Assembly: GCA_910584075.1 (NCBI GenBank)
Contig: CAJTZI010000006.1
Span: 8,871 to 72,870 of the forward strand
Direction: 5' to 3'
Length of the DNA: 64,000 bases
Origin: an uncultured Oscillibacter sp.
GTDB taxonomy: Bacteria; Bacillota; Clostridia; Oscillospirales; Oscillospiraceae
Made by a program: the position numbers and the translations under genes. The notes under the pieces were generated by a model, which saw nothing but the letters and a program-made list of their open reading frames with translations, had not been told where the DNA came from and ran no database searches. Of this stretch, positions 43,075 to 51,813 are shown piece after piece. Every line of letters begins with the position of its first letter. Position 1 is the stretch's first letter.

Positions 43075-43224
43075 TTCTCTTCTCCTTCATAGCAAATAAT
43101 AGCTGTGAACCCCCTCATATCCGGCCGGGTCTCGGCCTATGCGGGTCCACAGCAACGTTTGGGACGTGGATTGTCTCCTTTCCGGCCAAACACGGCCCAT
43201 ATCCCTAAAATGCCCCATTTATAT

Positions 43225-43252
43225 TCTATACCAGATAGTTCTCAATTAGCAA
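43225..43252 (-). promoter_or_regulatory. Candidate promoter of nhaC
   Basis: Minus strand TTGCTA (43252-43247), 16 bases, TATAGA (43230-43225) with extended TGG. An overlapping alternative is TTGAGA, 16 bases, TATAAA (43245-43218). The leader would be about 140 nt. Confidence 0.5.
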
Positions 43253-43315
43253 TATATGGTCCGCCATATTTGGACAGCAGCAGTTGTGAAATGTAAACAA
43301 AGCGGCGGCGCGCGA

Positions 43316-43355
43316 AGGCCAGACCTCCGCGGAGGCCGCCGGAGGTCTGGCCTTC
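43316..43355. terminator. Hairpin downstream of DUF1294 gene
   Basis: Arms AAGGCCAGACCTCCG and CGGAGGTCTGGCCTT; no strong T tract either side, so terminator function is probable but not certain. Confidence 0.5.
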
Positions 43356-43361
43356 ATCTTC

Positions 43362-43718
43362 TCAGTTCAGGGCAAAATATATCCACAGCCCCAGGGGGAT
43401 GAGAATCTGGAGGGCCAGAATGGCGGGGATGCCGAAGCGGAAGGTCTTGTGGAGAGTCTTGTGATGAAAGGCCCTCATGCCCAGCAGCGCCCCCGCGCTG
43501 CCCCCCAGGGCCGCCAGCAGGAACAGCGTCCTCTCCGGCACCCGGCGGGTGCTCTCGTGGGACGCCTTCCGCTTTGCCTTCCACTTGTCGATCCCGAAAA
43601 CAAAAAATGTCACCAGATTGATGGCGATCAGCCACAGGGCCAGCAGCTCCCAGGGGGAGCCCGCCACGGCCCAGATCAAAACACTGTGCTCCTCCGGAAG
43701 ATATACCGGTTTCAGCAT
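43362..43718 (-). CDS. DUF1294 membrane protein
   Basis: 118 residues, three hydrophobic segments. The FFVFGIDKWKAKR and RRVPERTLFLLAALGGSAGALLGM blocks and HKTLHKTFRFGIP are diagnostic of the DUF1294 family. Function is unknown. RBS AGGAGCTG precedes the ATG. It stands behind the response regulator gene on the same strand with 43 bases between. Confidence 0.88.
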   Translation of the reverse strand: MLKPVYLPEEHSVLIWAVAGSPWELLALWLIAINLVTFFVFGIDKWKAKRKASHESTRRVPERTLFLLAALGGSAGALLGMRAFHHKTLHKTFRFGIPAILALQILIPLGLWIYFALN

Positions 43719-43761
43719 CTCTCAACAGCTCCTCTCCCCGCCTTCGGGCGGAATATTATTG

Positions 43762-44514
43762 TTAGCGGCAGGTGTCCTGGTACTCCGATGGGGTCATGCC
43801 CGCCAGCTTTTTGAACGTGGCGGAGAAGTGGGTGATGTCCCGGTAGCCCACCCGCTCTGCCACCTCGTAGACCTTCACCCGGCAGTCCCGCAGCATCTCC
43901 ATGGCCTTGTGGACCCGGTAGCGGGTGAGGTAGTTCAAAAGGGTGTAGTCCGTCTCCTTCTTGAAGGTATGGCTCAGGTGCCCCTCGCTGAGCCCCAGGT
44001 GCTGGGCAATGGCGGCGATGTTGATATTGGGGTCGTTGTAGTGCTCTCCGATGTAGTCCATGGCCTCCAGCACGTATTTGCTCTTGTCCCCCTTCTTGAG
44101 GCCCGGCAGGGGGTACTCCGCCTCCCGGGGAACGGAGGCGGACCCAATCCGCCGCCGCAGGGCGGCCACCGCCCGCTCCAGGTCCCCGTCGTGGAAGGGC
44201 TTGAGGAGAAAGTCCACCGCCCCCAGCCGCAGGGCGCTCTGGGCGTAGGTGAAGCTGTCGTAGGCGGTGAGGATGATGACGTAGACCCCGTTCCCCCGGG
44301 CCCGCAGCTGCCGCAGCATTTCAATGCCGTCCATCTGGGGCATTTTCAGATCGGTGATGATCAGGGACGGGTCCAGCCGCTCCACGGCGTCCAGGGCCTC
44401 CAGGCCGTTGGCGGCCTCCCCCACCACCACGCAGTCCATGGCCGCCCAGTCCACCGCCAGCACGATGCCCCTGCGGATCATCTCCTCGTCCTCCACCACC
44501 AGAACCTTCAGCAC
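43762..44514 (-). CDS. AraC-type response regulator (YesN-like)
   Basis: 250 residues. The receiver domain (1-~120) has the acidic pair E8/D9 and phospho-acceptor D55 (LIITDLKMPQMDG). The AraC/XylS double HTH is C-terminal (INIAAIAQHLGLSEGHLSHTFKKE and VYEVAERVGYRDITHFSATFKKLAGMTPSEY). Paired with the YesM-like kinase whose gene overlaps by seven bases. It probably activates the divergent ABC importer operon. Confidence 0.93.
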   Translation of the reverse strand: MLKVLVVEDEEMIRRGIVLAVDWAAMDCVVVGEAANGLEALDAVERLDPSLIITDLKMPQMDGIEMLRQLRARGNGVYVIILTAYDSFTYAQSALRLGAVDFLLKPFHDGDLERAVAALRRRIGSASVPREAEYPLPGLKKGDKSKYVLEAMDYIGEHYNDPNINIAAIAQHLGLSEGHLSHTFKKETDYTLLNYLTRYRVHKAMEMLRDCRVKVYEVAERVGYRDITHFSATFKKLAGMTPSEYQDTCR

Positions 44515-46214
44515 AGACGCTCCTCCTCTCTTTGTACCGGCAGCACCGCCGTCACCGCGGCGCCGCCTCCGGCCTCATTTTCCAGGAACAGCCCGCAGCC
44601 GTCCCCGTAGTACTTCGTCAAAATCGTGTTCACGTTGTAGAGACCCAGATGCCTCCCGGCAGGGCCCCGGCTCCGGTACTGCCCCGCCTCCATCTCGGGG
44701 GGCAGGCCCGTGCCGTTGTCCCGGACGGTGATCCGCAGCATCCCCGCCGCCTCCCGGACCGTCACCTCCACCGCGCCGTTCTCCACGCCCTCCAATCCGT
44801 GGAGGATGGCATTTTCCACCAGGGGCTGGAGAATCATCTTGGGAATCCGGCACTCCGCCAGCTCCTCCGGCAGTGACACCCGGAAGGTGAAGGCCCCGGA
44901 CATCCGGATCTCCTGGATCTCCACATACCGCTCCAGAATCTCCACCTCCCGCCGCAGAGCGACAAACTCCTCCGGCGAGATGCAAAAACGCAGGATGTCC
45001 GCCAGATTCGCCGACATCTCCGCCACCTGGGGCACCCGGTTGATCTTGCTGATCCACTTCATGGTGTCCAGGGTGTTGCACAGGAAGTGGGGGTTCAGCT
45101 GGGCCTGGAGCATCCGGATCTGGGCCTGGTTCAGCTCCCGCTGGTTCTCCACCAGGGCCTCCCGGTTCCGCCGCAGGGCCTCCACCATGTTGTTGAACCG
45201 TCCGGCCAGCTCCCCCAGCTCGTCCTCCCCCTCGGCGGGAACGCAGACATCCAGGTTGTCGTGCTCCACCTCGCCGATGCCCTGGCGCAGGCGCTGGATG
45301 GGCCGGAACATCTGCCGGCTGAGAGCCAGTCCCATGCACACCGACAGCGCCACGCACACCACTGCGCACCCCAAACTCACGGTGTGCAGCAGGCGGATGG
45401 TCTCCGCCGTGAACACCTGGGGCCGCCGGAGCACCAGATAGAGGCCGCTCTTTTCATGGCGGGCCGCCGCGTACAAAAATGCCTCCGCCGGATCGTCCAG
45501 CTCCCGGCCCGCCAGCAGGCGGCTGCGCAGCCGGGGCGCCAGGGCGTCCGCCAGGGAGGGCTGAACGCAGTACACCGGCCGCCAGTAGGGGCTCAGCAGC
45601 ACCAACTCGTTCTGGGCGCCGTACTTGCCCTCCAGCAGCTGACGGAAGCCCGCGTAGTACACGCTGACCACAAGGTATCCTGTCTCCCGGTCCCCGGCAC
45701 CGGTCAGCGTCACCGCCCCCTGGAGCAGGGGGGATTCCGTGTCCGTCACGTCCCCGCAGGCGGTGAACCGCAGGGACTCCCCCTGTTCCGCGGCGCCGTG
45801 CAGCACGCCCCAGCCGGTGGGGAGAGCCGCCTCCCCCGCCGTCTGCCGGGTGGAATACCGCCGCCGCCCTCCGAGGTCGTAGAGGTCAAAGGCGGCATAG
45901 CTCCGGGCCTCTCCCGCGGCGGCGAAGAGCTCACCGTTCACCAGGGTGTCCTCTGTCGCCCCGTCCCCGGCCAGGGCCCGGGCCGCGATGGCGCTGCCCT
46001 GGAGGCGGGAGGCGGCCTGGGAGAAGGCGTCAAAGGCCGTGTCCAGGGCGGCGGAGGCCGCCGCCAGATGCTCCGACATCTCCCGTTCCGCCTCCCCCGC
46101 CATCCGCAGGCGGAAGACCTGGAGCATCATGGCCGAGCAGGCCAGCGTGGGGATCAGCGAGGCCGCCAGAAATCCCACGAAGAGCCGCCGGCGGAAGGAT
46201 GGGGGCCGTCTCAT
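44508..46214 (-). CDS. YesM-like sensor histidine kinase
   Basis: 568 residues: a transmembrane helix at about 10-32, an extracytoplasmic sensor of about 240 residues, a second helix near 280-300, and HAMP. The His_kinase domain has its phospho-acceptor in LNPHFLCNTLDTMKWI, and a HATPase domain ends with DNGTGLPPEMEAG and GLYNVNTIL. The preceding binding-protein gene overlaps by ATGA, suggesting that the sensor reads the ligand-loaded protein, as proposed for Pgt-type three-component systems. Confidence 0.92.
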   Translation of the reverse strand: MRRPPSFRRRLFVGFLAASLIPTLACSAMMLQVFRLRMAGEAEREMSEHLAAASAALDTAFDAFSQAASRLQGSAIAARALAGDGATEDTLVNGELFAAAGEARSYAAFDLYDLGGRRRYSTRQTAGEAALPTGWGVLHGAAEQGESLRFTACGDVTDTESPLLQGAVTLTGAGDRETGYLVVSVYYAGFRQLLEGKYGAQNELVLLSPYWRPVYCVQPSLADALAPRLRSRLLAGRELDDPAEAFLYAAARHEKSGLYLVLRRPQVFTAETIRLLHTVSLGCAVVCVALSVCMGLALSRQMFRPIQRLRQGIGEVEHDNLDVCVPAEGEDELGELAGRFNNMVEALRRNREALVENQRELNQAQIRMLQAQLNPHFLCNTLDTMKWISKINRVPQVAEMSANLADILRFCISPEEFVALRREVEILERYVEIQEIRMSGAFTFRVSLPEELAECRIPKMILQPLVENAILHGLEGVENGAVEVTVREAAGMLRITVRDNGTGLPPEMEAGQYRSRGPAGRHLGLYNVNTILTKYYGDGCGLFLENEAGGGAAVTAVLPVQREEERLC

Positions 46215-47233
46215 GCCTCTCCCTCCTCTCCCAGGTAGAAGGCCCAGCTCATCAGCACCGCGTCCCGGCGGCCGCTGGCCCCGGCCACGTCGTAGTCCGC
46301 CATGGGGATCTCCTCCAGGGGGACCATGGACCGCTCCATCTCCAGATCCCCCCGGACGGAGCGGCGGCAGAACTCTCCCGCCAGCAGGCTCTGAACCTCC
46401 CGGCTGACGGTGAAGTCCAGAAACAGCTTCGCGTTTTCCCCGTGGGCCGCCCCCAGGATGAGGGCGCTGCCGTCTGGGACGCAGCTGCTGCCGTCTGCGG
46501 GGTACACCAGGGCGATGTTGTCTCCGGCGGCCATACGCTTCAGCGCTGTCTCCTCCAGCGTCACTCCCACCAGGTCCGTGCCGCCGGCCACGGAGCGCAC
46601 CACATCGCCAGAGCCCTCCAGCTGCCGCCCGTCCAGATTCTCCGCGAAGCGGCTCAGCGTCTCCTGCTCCTCACCGCCCACCGCCTCCAGCATAGTCACA
46701 AGAGCCGTGAAGCTGGAGCCGGACACCGCCGGGTCCGCAAAGGCGATGCGCCCCCGCAGCCGGGGGGACAGCAGGTCCGCCCAGCCCGTAACGCCGCCCT
46801 CCGTCACCAGCTTGGTATTGTACACCAGCACCACCGGCAGGGCGGAGAAGGGGGTCCAGAGCCCGTCCGGGTCCCGGAACCGCTCCTGAATCTCCTCCGC
46901 CTCCGCGCAGGTATAGGGGGCGAAGCAGTCCCGGCAGGACTCCAGACTCTCCACGCCGCCGCCGAACATCACGTCCGCCCCGGGGCTGTCCCCCTCCTCC
47001 CGGATGCGCTCCAGCAGCTCGTTGGTGCCGCCGGCCACCACGTCCACCCAGATGCCGGTGCGCTGCTCGAACTCCAGAACGATGGGCCAGTAGACCTCCT
47101 CCTTGTGGGAGGTGTAGATGACCAGCCGCTCGCTCTCCGCCGGGGCATAGGCGGCGGTCTCCGGCTCCTCCGCCCCGCAGGCGGTCAGCACCGCCAGCAG
47201 CGCCGCCAGCAGCAGCGGACAGACTCTCTTCAC
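46211..47233 (-). CDS. Solute-binding lipoprotein of a sensory operon (AfuA/PgtC-like)
   Basis: 340 residues. Lipobox LAVLTACG near residue 19, then a class of Fe3+/sugar-phosphate-type periplasmic binding proteins (RLVIYTSHKEEVYWPIVLEFEQRTGIWVDVVAGG; LALVYPADGSSCVPDGSALILG). GTG start with GGAGGGGGG eight bases upstream. No transporter genes follow it; instead it leads the kinase and regulator genes, so it is likely the ligand detector. Confidence 0.88.
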   Translation of the reverse strand: MKRVCPLLLAALLAVLTACGAEEPETAAYAPAESERLVIYTSHKEEVYWPIVLEFEQRTGIWVDVVAGGTNELLERIREEGDSPGADVMFGGGVESLESCRDCFAPYTCAEAEEIQERFRDPDGLWTPFSALPVVLVYNTKLVTEGGVTGWADLLSPRLRGRIAFADPAVSGSSFTALVTMLEAVGGEEQETLSRFAENLDGRQLEGSGDVVRSVAGGTDLVGVTLEETALKRMAAGDNIALVYPADGSSCVPDGSALILGAAHGENAKLFLDFTVSREVQSLLAGEFCRRSVRGDLEMERSMVPLEEIPMADYDVAGASGRRDAVLMSWAFYLGEEGEA

Positions 47234-47268
47234 GGCGCAGCCCCCCTCCCAATCAGTGATTTATCCAT

Positions 47269-47277
47269 AGTATACCA
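47269..47277 (-). promoter_or_regulatory. Extended -10 of the sensory operon
   Basis: Minus strand TGG-TATACT (hexamer 47274-47269); the -35 is poor. It faces away from the importer operon starting at 47446. The region between holds no gene. Confidence 0.45.
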
Positions 47278-47445
47278 CATTCTCAGCGGTGTTTTCATCC
47301 AAATCCGACAAAAATATCAGAAGTGCCCAAAAAAACGCAGAATTGTCCACTGTTCTTTTTTTTCATTGTCTCATACAATAAAATTAACAACCGGCGGAAT
47401 TTGGAAGTGCCGGATTTTGTTGAAAACACCGAAGGAGGAACTGAA

Positions 47446-48858
47446 ATGAAAAGAATCTCTGCACTGCTTCTGACCCTGGTCATGCTGTTCACTCTCACCG
47501 CCTGCGGCGGCGGAAGCAATCCCCCCGCCCAGGAGAACACCCCGCCGGCCCAGACCGGCGGCGACAGCCAAGACACCCCCGCCCCCGCTCCCGCGGACGA
47601 CGCCAGCCTCACCGAGACCCAGAAGATCATCAAAGAGGCCGAGGGCATGACCCTGGAGGAGCTGGCTAAGAAGGCCATCGAGGAGTCCAACGGCAAGACG
47701 TTCTTCGGCGTGGGCAACTCCAGCCGCGGCAAGAGCGCTCTGCCCCTGTTCATTGAGTACCTGCAATCCATCGATTCCGGATACAGCATGGAGTTTGACT
47801 GGCAGCAGCCCAAGAACAACAAGATCTTCGACCAGCTTACCGCCGACTCCCTCAAGCCCGAGGGCACCTTCGCCATGACGCTCATCCAGGACGGCAACCA
47901 GATTGAGAGCAAGATGGTTCAGACCGGCATTCTGGACACCTTCATCCCCAAGGAGTGGGCCGAGGCCAACGGCACCACCGCCGACGGTTATGACGGCTAC
48001 CTGGCCCTCCAGACCCTGAACAAGGTCTTCATGTACAATAACACCGGCTCCAAGACCTACGACAACTGCTGGGACTTCGTGGCCGAGGGCGAGCACGGCC
48101 TGTTCATGGACATCGACTCCGAGATTGTAGGCAAGAACTTCCTGTACATGCTCACCGAGGACACCTACGCCGGCTGGCTGAAGGAGGCCTTCAACGCCCT
48201 CTCCGCCGATGAGCAGGCCTACTTCCAGCCCACCATCAAGGCCATGGAGTCCGAGGCCGCCGACCTGGGCCTGGGCGCCGACGGCGCGTACGCTCTGGCC
48301 TGGATCAAGCTGTGGGTGGAGAGCTACAACGCCCAGACCGACGACGGCCCCATCTGCAACACCCTGGTTGACAAGTCCGCCACCGACCAGTTCGGCCTGC
48401 TGGTGTACTCCAAGCTGCGCTCCGTGGAGGAGTCCAGCTCCGTGTCCGTCAACAACATCAACGTGGCGGCCTACGACGATGGCTACACCGGCATCGGCGG
48501 CTACGGCTACTGCCACTATCTCTTCGTCACCGACAACTCCCCCCTGCCCTGGACCGCCTGCGCCTTCATCGCCTACATGACCGAGACCGTGGACGGTTTC
48601 TCCGCCTGGGGCAAGGACATGGGCGGCTACTCCTCCAACCCCACCGTGGCTGAGGGCACCGAGGCCCAGTACGGCCACTCCAAGGGCGGCATGGCTGAGG
48701 ACGGCACCACTGTGGAGTTCGAGGCCAAGAACGACCGGGGCTACGACTGGTGGACCACCGAGGGTAAACTGGTCTTGGAGGACCCCGAGTACTGCGCCGA
48801 CGTGGCCTTCACCGTGGGCAGCTGGGTGGAGATGCTGACCAAGTACTCCGCCGGTTGA
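47446..48858 (+). CDS. ABC importer substrate-binding lipoprotein
   Basis: 470 residues. Signal and lipobox MLFTLTACGGG (Cys about 20), then a Pro/Asp-rich linker and an extracellular solute-binding fold (TFFGVGNSSRGKSALPLFIEYL; VFMYNNTGSKTYDNCWDF). ATG 47446 has AAGGAGGAA; the longer ORF from 47323 has no such context. First gene of the importer operon with HAD hydrolase, permease and ATPase. The hairpin behind it probably keeps its mRNA in excess of the permease. Confidence 0.88.
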   Translation: MKRISALLLTLVMLFTLTACGGGSNPPAQENTPPAQTGGDSQDTPAPAPADDASLTETQKIIKEAEGMTLEELAKKAIEESNGKTFFGVGNSSRGKSALPLFIEYLQSIDSGYSMEFDWQQPKNNKIFDQLTADSLKPEGTFAMTLIQDGNQIESKMVQTGILDTFIPKEWAEANGTTADGYDGYLALQTLNKVFMYNNTGSKTYDNCWDFVAEGEHGLFMDIDSEIVGKNFLYMLTEDTYAGWLKEAFNALSADEQAYFQPTIKAMESEAADLGLGADGAYALAWIKLWVESYNAQTDDGPICNTLVDKSATDQFGLLVYSKLRSVEESSSVSVNNINVAAYDDGYTGIGGYGYCHYLFVTDNSPLPWTACAFIAYMTETVDGFSAWGKDMGGYSSNPTVAEGTEAQYGHSKGGMAEDGTTVEFEAKNDRGYDWWTTEGKLVLEDPEYCADVAFTVGSWVEMLTKYSAG

Positions 48859-48867
48859 TCCGCGGAT

Positions 48868-49029
48868 ATGAAAGAGTACAAAGTGGTGACCGTGAACACG
48901 CCTGAAGACGCGGATTCGTAGATGAACGCCCGCGCCCGGGAGGGCTGGGAGGTCCGGGCTGTCACGCCCTGGAACCCCTGGGAGGGCACGAGATGCCAGC
49001 TGACGATCTCTTTTGAACGCACGGTCTGA
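48868..49029 (+). pseudogene. DUF4177-like small gene with in-frame TAG
   Basis: ATG 48868 reads MKEYKVVTVNTPEDADS, then TAG (48919-48921), then in the same frame MNARAREGWEVRAVTPWNPW to TGA 49027-49029. The two halves together match the short DUF4177 pattern (KEYKVV ... EGWEVV), so one nonsense change (perhaps AAG to TAG) broke it. No ribosome site is seen. Confidence 0.6.
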
Positions 49030-49054
49030 CCGCAGGCCATTCACCCAATCAGGT

Positions 49055-49081
49055 CCGGGGGGCGCGGACGCGCGCCCCGGG
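49055..49081 (+). other. Intercistronic stem-loop after the binding-protein gene
   Basis: CCGGGG-GGCGCG/CGCGCC-CCGGG type hairpin followed by CCTTCTCTATT. Such structures commonly stabilise or partly terminate binding-protein mRNA. Confidence 0.5.
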
Positions 49082-49120
49082 CCTTCTCTATTCCCACTGG
49101 CTCTGAAAGGACGGATTCTT

Positions 49121-49741
49121 ATGTCCAAAGCAGTCATATTTGACATGGGCGGCATTCTGCTGGACTTCCCCATGCTGGAGCTCACCGCCGCCTATTCCGA
49201 CACGCCGGAGGACGCGCGGCTCCTAGACCAGGCCATCTTCAAATGCCCGGAATGGGTGGCTTTGGACCGGGGCATTGTGTCGGAGGAACAGGTCCTCTCC
49301 GCCGCCCGGAAGCGGCTGCCGGAGGGGCTGCACGGGGCCGCGGCCCGGGTAATTGAGCACTGGGATGAGTTTCTCTTTCCCAAGCCGGAGATGAACGCCC
49401 TGGCCCGGGAGCTGGACGCCCTGGGCGTGCCGCTGTACCTGCTGTCCAATACCTCCGCCCGCTTTTACCGTTTCCGGGAGAAAATCGAGGTACTGCCCCT
49501 GCTGCGGGGTGCTCTTCTCTCCTTTGAGGAAAAGCTCCTCAAGCCGGACCCGGAGCTGTACCGCCGGCTGTTCTCCCGGTTCGGCCTGTCCCCCGGGGAG
49601 TGCTTTTTCATCGACGACCTACATCTGAACGTGGAGGCCGCCCGCTGGTGCGGAATGCGGGCCTTCCACTATCAAAACGACATCTCCCGGCTCCGCGCCG
49701 CCCTGCGTGAGGCCGGAATCCCCGTCGCTTCGGAACGTTAG
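49121..49741 (+). CDS. HAD-superfamily hydrolase (HAD-IA)
   Basis: 206 residues. Motif I FDMGGILLD keeps the nucleophile Asp but has Gly at the second Asp, as in YihX/epoxide-hydrolase-N-like members. Motif II is LLSNTS, the conserved lysine is in LLKPDPELYRRL, and motif IV is CFFIDD. Its place inside an ABC importer operon suggests it dephosphorylates the imported compound; substrate unknown. ATG 49121 has GAAAGGA upstream. Confidence 0.85.
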   Translation: MSKAVIFDMGGILLDFPMLELTAAYSDTPEDARLLDQAIFKCPEWVALDRGIVSEEQVLSAARKRLPEGLHGAAARVIEHWDEFLFPKPEMNALARELDALGVPLYLLSNTSARFYRFREKIEVLPLLRGALLSFEEKLLKPDPELYRRLFSRFGLSPGECFFIDDLHLNVEAARWCGMRAFHYQNDISRLRAALREAGIPVASER

Positions 49742-49752
49742 GAGGCGTTTTT

Positions 49753-51582
49753 ATGAATCAAACAGCCACCCTCCAGGCGAGCAAATCCACGATTTTTCTC
49801 AACAAGGTCAAGACCTTTTTCTCCAAGCCCCACAACGTGATTCTGGTGCTGATGGGCATTGTGCTGACCGTGACCACCGTGGCCCCCATCATCGCCATTG
49901 TGGAGGACACCTTCAAAATCCACCCCGGCACCATTGACGCCCACCTCACCGGCCAGGCCGCGGGCTATACCGTGGTGAACTACATAGACCTGTTCACCAG
50001 CCGTCTGGCCAAGACCAACCTGTGGACACCTCTTTTGAACACCGTGCTGCTGGCGGTGGGCACCTGCGTGGTATCCATCCTGTTCGGCGGCGTGTTCGCC
50101 TTTCTCATCACCCGCACCAATCTGGCCTGGCGGAAATATCTCAGCTCCATCTTCATCTTCCCCTACATCATGCCCCAGTGGACCCTGGCCGTGGTGTGGC
50201 AGAACCTGTTCAACTCCAACGCAGTCACCGGCACGTCCAACGGCCTGCTGGCGGCCACCCTGGGTGTGAACATGCCGCTGTGGTGGTGCCAGGGCCTGTT
50301 CCCCAGCCTTGTGGTGCTGGGCCTGCACTACGCCCCCTTTGCCTACATCCTGATCGGCGGCATCTTCCGCAACATGGACGCCAATCTGGAGGAGGCCGCC
50401 ACCATACTGGACACGCCTAAATGGAAGATCATGTGCAAGGTGACGCTGCCCATGGTGAAGCCCGCCATTCTCTCCACCATTTTGCTGGTGTTCGGCAGCT
50501 CCATGGGCTCCTACCCGGTGCCCCACTACCTGGGGCTCACCACCCTCTCCACCAAGTACGTCTCCATGAACTCCAAGTACACCGGAGAGGCCAGCATTCT
50601 GGCCATCATCATGATGTTCTTCGGCGTGGCCATCATGCTTTTGAACCAGCTCTCCCTCACCAGCCGCAAGAGCTACACCACCGTCACCGGCAAGTCCGGC
50701 CAGATCTCCAAGATCAACCTGGGCCGGGCGGGAAAGTACGTCATCGCCCTGGCGCTGGTGATCGTCACCTTCTTCACCAGCATTTTCCCAATCGTCTCCT
50801 TCGCCTTTGAGACCTTCCTGCCCAACCCCGGGGACTACTCCTTCCTCTACACCGGCGACACCGACAACCTCACCACAAAATGGTGGGTGACGGACGAGAA
50901 CGTCTCCGAAAACGGCATGTACGGCCAGAAGGGCATTTTGCACAACGAAACCATCTGGCGGGCCTTCAAGGGCACCATCTGGGTCAGCGTCTGCTGCTCG
51001 CTGATCGCCGGCACCATCGGCACTCTCATCGGCTACGCCGTTTCCAAAAACAGGCGGAGCAAATGGGCCAATTACGTCAACAGCGTGGCGTTTTTGCCGT
51101 ATCTGATGCCATCCATTGCCGTGGGCGTGGCCTTCTTCATCCTGTTCTCCAACCAATACGTGAACCTCTTCAACACCTACACGCTGCTGATCATCACCGG
51201 CACCATCAAGTACATCCCCTTTGCCAGCCGGAGCTCTCTGAACTCCATGCTCCAGCTCTCCGGCGAGATCGAGGAGGCGGCCATCATCCAGGACATCCCC
51301 TGGTTCAAGCGCATGACCCGCATCATCATCCCCATCCAGAAGTCGTCCATCATCAGCGGCTACCTGCTGCCCTTCATGACGTGCCTCAGGGAGCTGAGCC
51401 TGTTTATGCTGCTGTGCACCCAGGGCTTCATCCTCTCCACCACTCTGGACTACTTCGACGAGATGGGCCTGTACGCCTTCTCCAGCGGCATCAACCTGAT
51501 TCTGATCGTCACCATTCTGGTGTGCAACACGCTGGTCAATAAAGTCACCGGCGCCAGCCTTGACAAGGGAATCGGAGGCTGA
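49753..51582 (+). CDS. ABC importer permease, two domains fused (FbpB/AfuB-like)
   Basis: 609 residues, about twelve membrane helices in two homologous halves. Each has an EAA-type loop for the ATPase: EEAATILDTPKWKIMCKVTLP in the first half and EEAAIIQDIPWFKRMTRIIIP in the second. Fused permeases of this kind occur in ferric-iron and hexose-phosphate importers. AGGAGG precedes the start. An insertion with Trp/Tyr-rich extracellular sequence lies between the halves (NPGDYSFLYTGDTDN). Confidence 0.9.
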   Translation: MNQTATLQASKSTIFLNKVKTFFSKPHNVILVLMGIVLTVTTVAPIIAIVEDTFKIHPGTIDAHLTGQAAGYTVVNYIDLFTSRLAKTNLWTPLLNTVLLAVGTCVVSILFGGVFAFLITRTNLAWRKYLSSIFIFPYIMPQWTLAVVWQNLFNSNAVTGTSNGLLAATLGVNMPLWWCQGLFPSLVVLGLHYAPFAYILIGGIFRNMDANLEEAATILDTPKWKIMCKVTLPMVKPAILSTILLVFGSSMGSYPVPHYLGLTTLSTKYVSMNSKYTGEASILAIIMMFFGVAIMLLNQLSLTSRKSYTTVTGKSGQISKINLGRAGKYVIALALVIVTFFTSIFPIVSFAFETFLPNPGDYSFLYTGDTDNLTTKWWVTDENVSENGMYGQKGILHNETIWRAFKGTIWVSVCCSLIAGTIGTLIGYAVSKNRRSKWANYVNSVAFLPYLMPSIAVGVAFFILFSNQYVNLFNTYTLLIITGTIKYIPFASRSSLNSMLQLSGEIEEAAIIQDIPWFKRMTRIIIPIQKSSIISGYLLPFMTCLRELSLFMLLCTQGFILSTTLDYFDEMGLYAFSSGINLILIVTILVCNTLVNKVTGASLDKGIGG

Positions 51583-51813
51583 TTTTGCCAAAAACCCGCT
51601 TTGCCGGGCTTTCCAGCGCGGGGGACTACGCCCTGCTCCGCGCACTGCGGCTCGCTTGCACACGCCTGCGGGCGCAGCCGCTTCCCTCGCACACTGCGCA
51701 GGGCGGGATGTGATTTTTCCCACGCACATGCCGCGGGAAAAATCAAGTTAAAATTTATTTCGCCGCCGCACGGCGAAACTCTGCGAGGCTTTATATGCTG
51801 AGGAGGTTAAATT
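51583..51813 (+). other. Intercistronic region with two hairpins
   Basis: 231 bases between permease and ATPase genes. Inverted repeats GATTTTTCCC/GGGAAAAATC (51712-51744) and TTTCGCCG/CGGCGAAA (51758-51778). The part 51630-51705 is rich in TGCG/CGCA words. No ORF is supported. Confidence 0.5.

Noticed and set aside
48868..48870. Translation start of an intact small protein after the binding-protein gene
   Set aside because: The frame is closed by TAG after 17 codons and there is no ribosome site, so it is listed as a pseudogene.
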